5,893 bases of DNA from CAYZYO01 sp964482585 (GTDB taxonomy: Bacteria > Bacillota > Syntrophomonadia > Syntrophomonadales > Syntrophomonadaceae), in assembly GCA_964482585.1 (NCBI GenBank), contig CAYZYO010000123.1, positions 1 through 5,893 of the forward strand, written 5' to 3'. A model generated the notes under the pieces. It did no database searches. It was not told the origin of the DNA and saw nothing but the letters and a program-made list of their open reading frames with translations. Made by a program: the position numbers and the translations under genes. Below are positions 4,852 to 5,893 of the stretch, in pieces. Within the stretch, counting starts at the first letter, position 1, and every line of letters begins with the position of its first letter.

Positions 4852-5745
4852 TTACCCCCCGGCACCAGTTAAGATCTGTCGATAGAGCACGGCGTAGGCA
4901 TTAAATTCGTTTTGTGCTGTGAATTCTTGCTGGACTAGTTGGGCCGCTGCCTGGCCCATATTTTCTTTTAGCTTATGATTGAGAATTAGTTTTCTGCCGG
5001 CTTCCTGAATTTCTGCCTGATTACGAGCATAGAACCCGTGGACTCCATCTTGGATGATACCCAAGTTTCCTGGAACTGTCGTTAATATGACTGGTTTGGC
5101 CAGACTCATCACTTCCAAAGCGGCTTGTGGCTGTCCTTCCGCCAGGGAGGTGTTGAGTACCACGTCTCCTTGCTGATAATAGGCTTTTACTTGGTCGTGG
5201 GGTATTTCCCCCAGGTAAGTGACCCAGGGCAGATTATTTATACGCTTTAGTATCATCTTACTATAATTCTCTTCTATGGCGGTCCCTAAAACAAGCAATC
5301 TGATTTGCTTGTTTTCTTGCCACAAATGGGATAGCGCATCCAGGGCTAGCTCAATGTTTTTTACCCTGCGTAGTCCACTGGGCAGGACAAAGACGAAATC
5401 ACTTTCCTGTAAGCCTAGTTGCTGTCTGCCTATAGGAAGGGCAGCTTCCAGTTGTATTCCCTGGGGAATTGAATGCAACTTATCCTGGAACTCCGGATAG
5501 GCCAATGCCAGAGTTGATAAAAAGTCCTGGTTGAATACAACTATTCTCTGTACTTTCCGCATACCCTGTAAAACCACTTCTCTATGGGCGCCCCAAAGGT
5601 CGAAATTTATATCGGTACCAGTCATTGTCAATACCAGCGGCAACTCGCTTAGATGGGGTAGCTTCTCCAGGGCCTGGGCAAAATGCAGGCCATGAAAACC
5701 ATAACCAGGGTTAACAGGTTTTCCCGGGTATAGGAAATGAAACCA
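4852..5745 (-). pseudogene. GT4 glycosyltransferase missing its N-terminus
   Basis: The frame is open from just after a TGA at 5746-5748 to the stop at 4852. Recognisable glycosyltransferase sequence starts near 5700 with GYGFHGLHFAQAL and LPLVLTMTGTD. It then shows the family 4 (GT-B fold) sugar-nucleotide half: FVLPSGLRRVKNIELALDAL (Arg/Lys phosphate contacts), the linker WVTYLGEIPHDQV, and SLAEGQPQAALEVMSLAKPVI carrying the EX7E motif (E169 and E177, counting from a TTG at 5643). Such enzymes transfer sugar from UDP- or GDP-sugars to an acceptor at the cytoplasmic face. Family members usually begin with roughly 60-100 more residues (a GT-B N-terminal Rossmann strand set), absent here. No ATG or ribosome binding site exists at the front; a TTG at 5643 is the only listed-type start nearby and has no site. 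The C-terminal half is undamaged, so the loss looks recent. Confidence 0.7.
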
Positions 5746-5893
5746 TCAGGCATACCCAGAAAGTTTACGTCCTTGATGCCCAAGCTGGCGGTAGCCTGCC
5801 GGGCTTCCCCTTCTCTTATAACTGCTAGTTCAGCTTTGCTGTATTTATGACTGCCAGCCTCACCGGAAGTCAAATATACCACCTGAACTCGAT
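5649..5893 (-). pseudogene. PIG-L/LmbE-type deacetylase fragment, cut by the window edge and broken internally
   Basis: The frame enters from the right edge as RVQVVYLTSGEAGSHKYSKA, continuing AELAVIREGEARQATASLGI, then NFLGMPDGFISY and TRENLLTLV. This is the early-to-middle part of a PIG-L/LmbE N-acetylglucosaminyl-type deacetylase, in which TxGEAG and AxIREGEAR follow the N-terminal metal-binding HPDD segment (expected outside the window). After LLTLV the homology stops: the frame continues 17 residues of unrelated sequence (VFMACILPRPWRSYPI) and ends at 5649. The required HPDH metal-binding segment and the rest of the enzyme are missing. The 3' part of this frame is simply the glycosyltransferase gene read out of frame. 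A deletion that joined the two genes explains this best; a functional product is unlikely. Confidence 0.7.

Noticed and set aside
5276..5500. Plus-strand open frame inside the glycosyltransferase
   Set aside because: It is antisense to the donor-binding half of the glycosyltransferase; a shadow.
5649..5893. Single bimodular deacetylase-glycosyltransferase fusion interrupted by one sequencing frameshift
   Set aside because: Correcting one base would still leave the HPDH half of the deacetylase and the N-terminal part of the glycosyltransferase missing, so a deletion is needed anyway.

Overview
The window looks like chromosome from a low-to-moderate GC Bacillota, probably an anaerobic member of the Clostridia or Negativicutes. 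The reasons are strong AGGAGG-type ribosome binding sites, a 252-residue Bacillus-type ExoA, an AraC/GyrI-type regulator, and a secreted protein of a kind I associate with spore-forming Firmicutes. That placement is inference. I see no phage, insertion sequence, tRNA, rRNA or CRISPR array.

Layout. (1) 61-924, plus strand: an AraC-type regulator with a C-terminal GyrI-like effector-binding domain. A second strong ribosome binding site sits exactly at the domain boundary. (2) 993-1925, minus, convergent with it: an uncharacterised membrane-anchored extracytoplasmic protein. (3) 1926-2630: about 700 bases with no clearly intact gene. It holds what looks like the decayed remains of a small cysteine-rich membrane protein (minus, 2093-2329), an unassigned 52-codon frame (minus, 1957-2115), and the probable promoter and a palindrome for the next gene. 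(4) 2631-3692, plus: an FAD-dependent oxidoreductase of the geranylgeranyl-reductase type. (5) 3783-4541, minus: exodeoxyribonuclease III / AP endonuclease, with every catalytic motif visible. (6) 4542-4851: an AT-rich spacer with two clean inverted repeats upstream of exoA and a terminator-like structure. (7) 4852-5893, minus: a broken pair. The N-terminal part of a PIG-L/LmbE-type deacetylase runs in from the right edge and is joined, out of frame, to a GT4 glycosyltransferase that has lost its own N-terminus.

These genes do not form one pathway. Each intact gene appears to be its own transcription unit and orientations alternate. The decayed spacer and the deacetylase/glycosyltransferase junction suggest a region where accessory genes are being lost around housekeeping DNA repair (exoA). 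The points most worth checking are the possible two-product regulator gene, the deletion junction at about 5695-5745, and the conserved-looking His/Cys motifs of the unknown exported protein. I did not find a convincing new multi-gene system.
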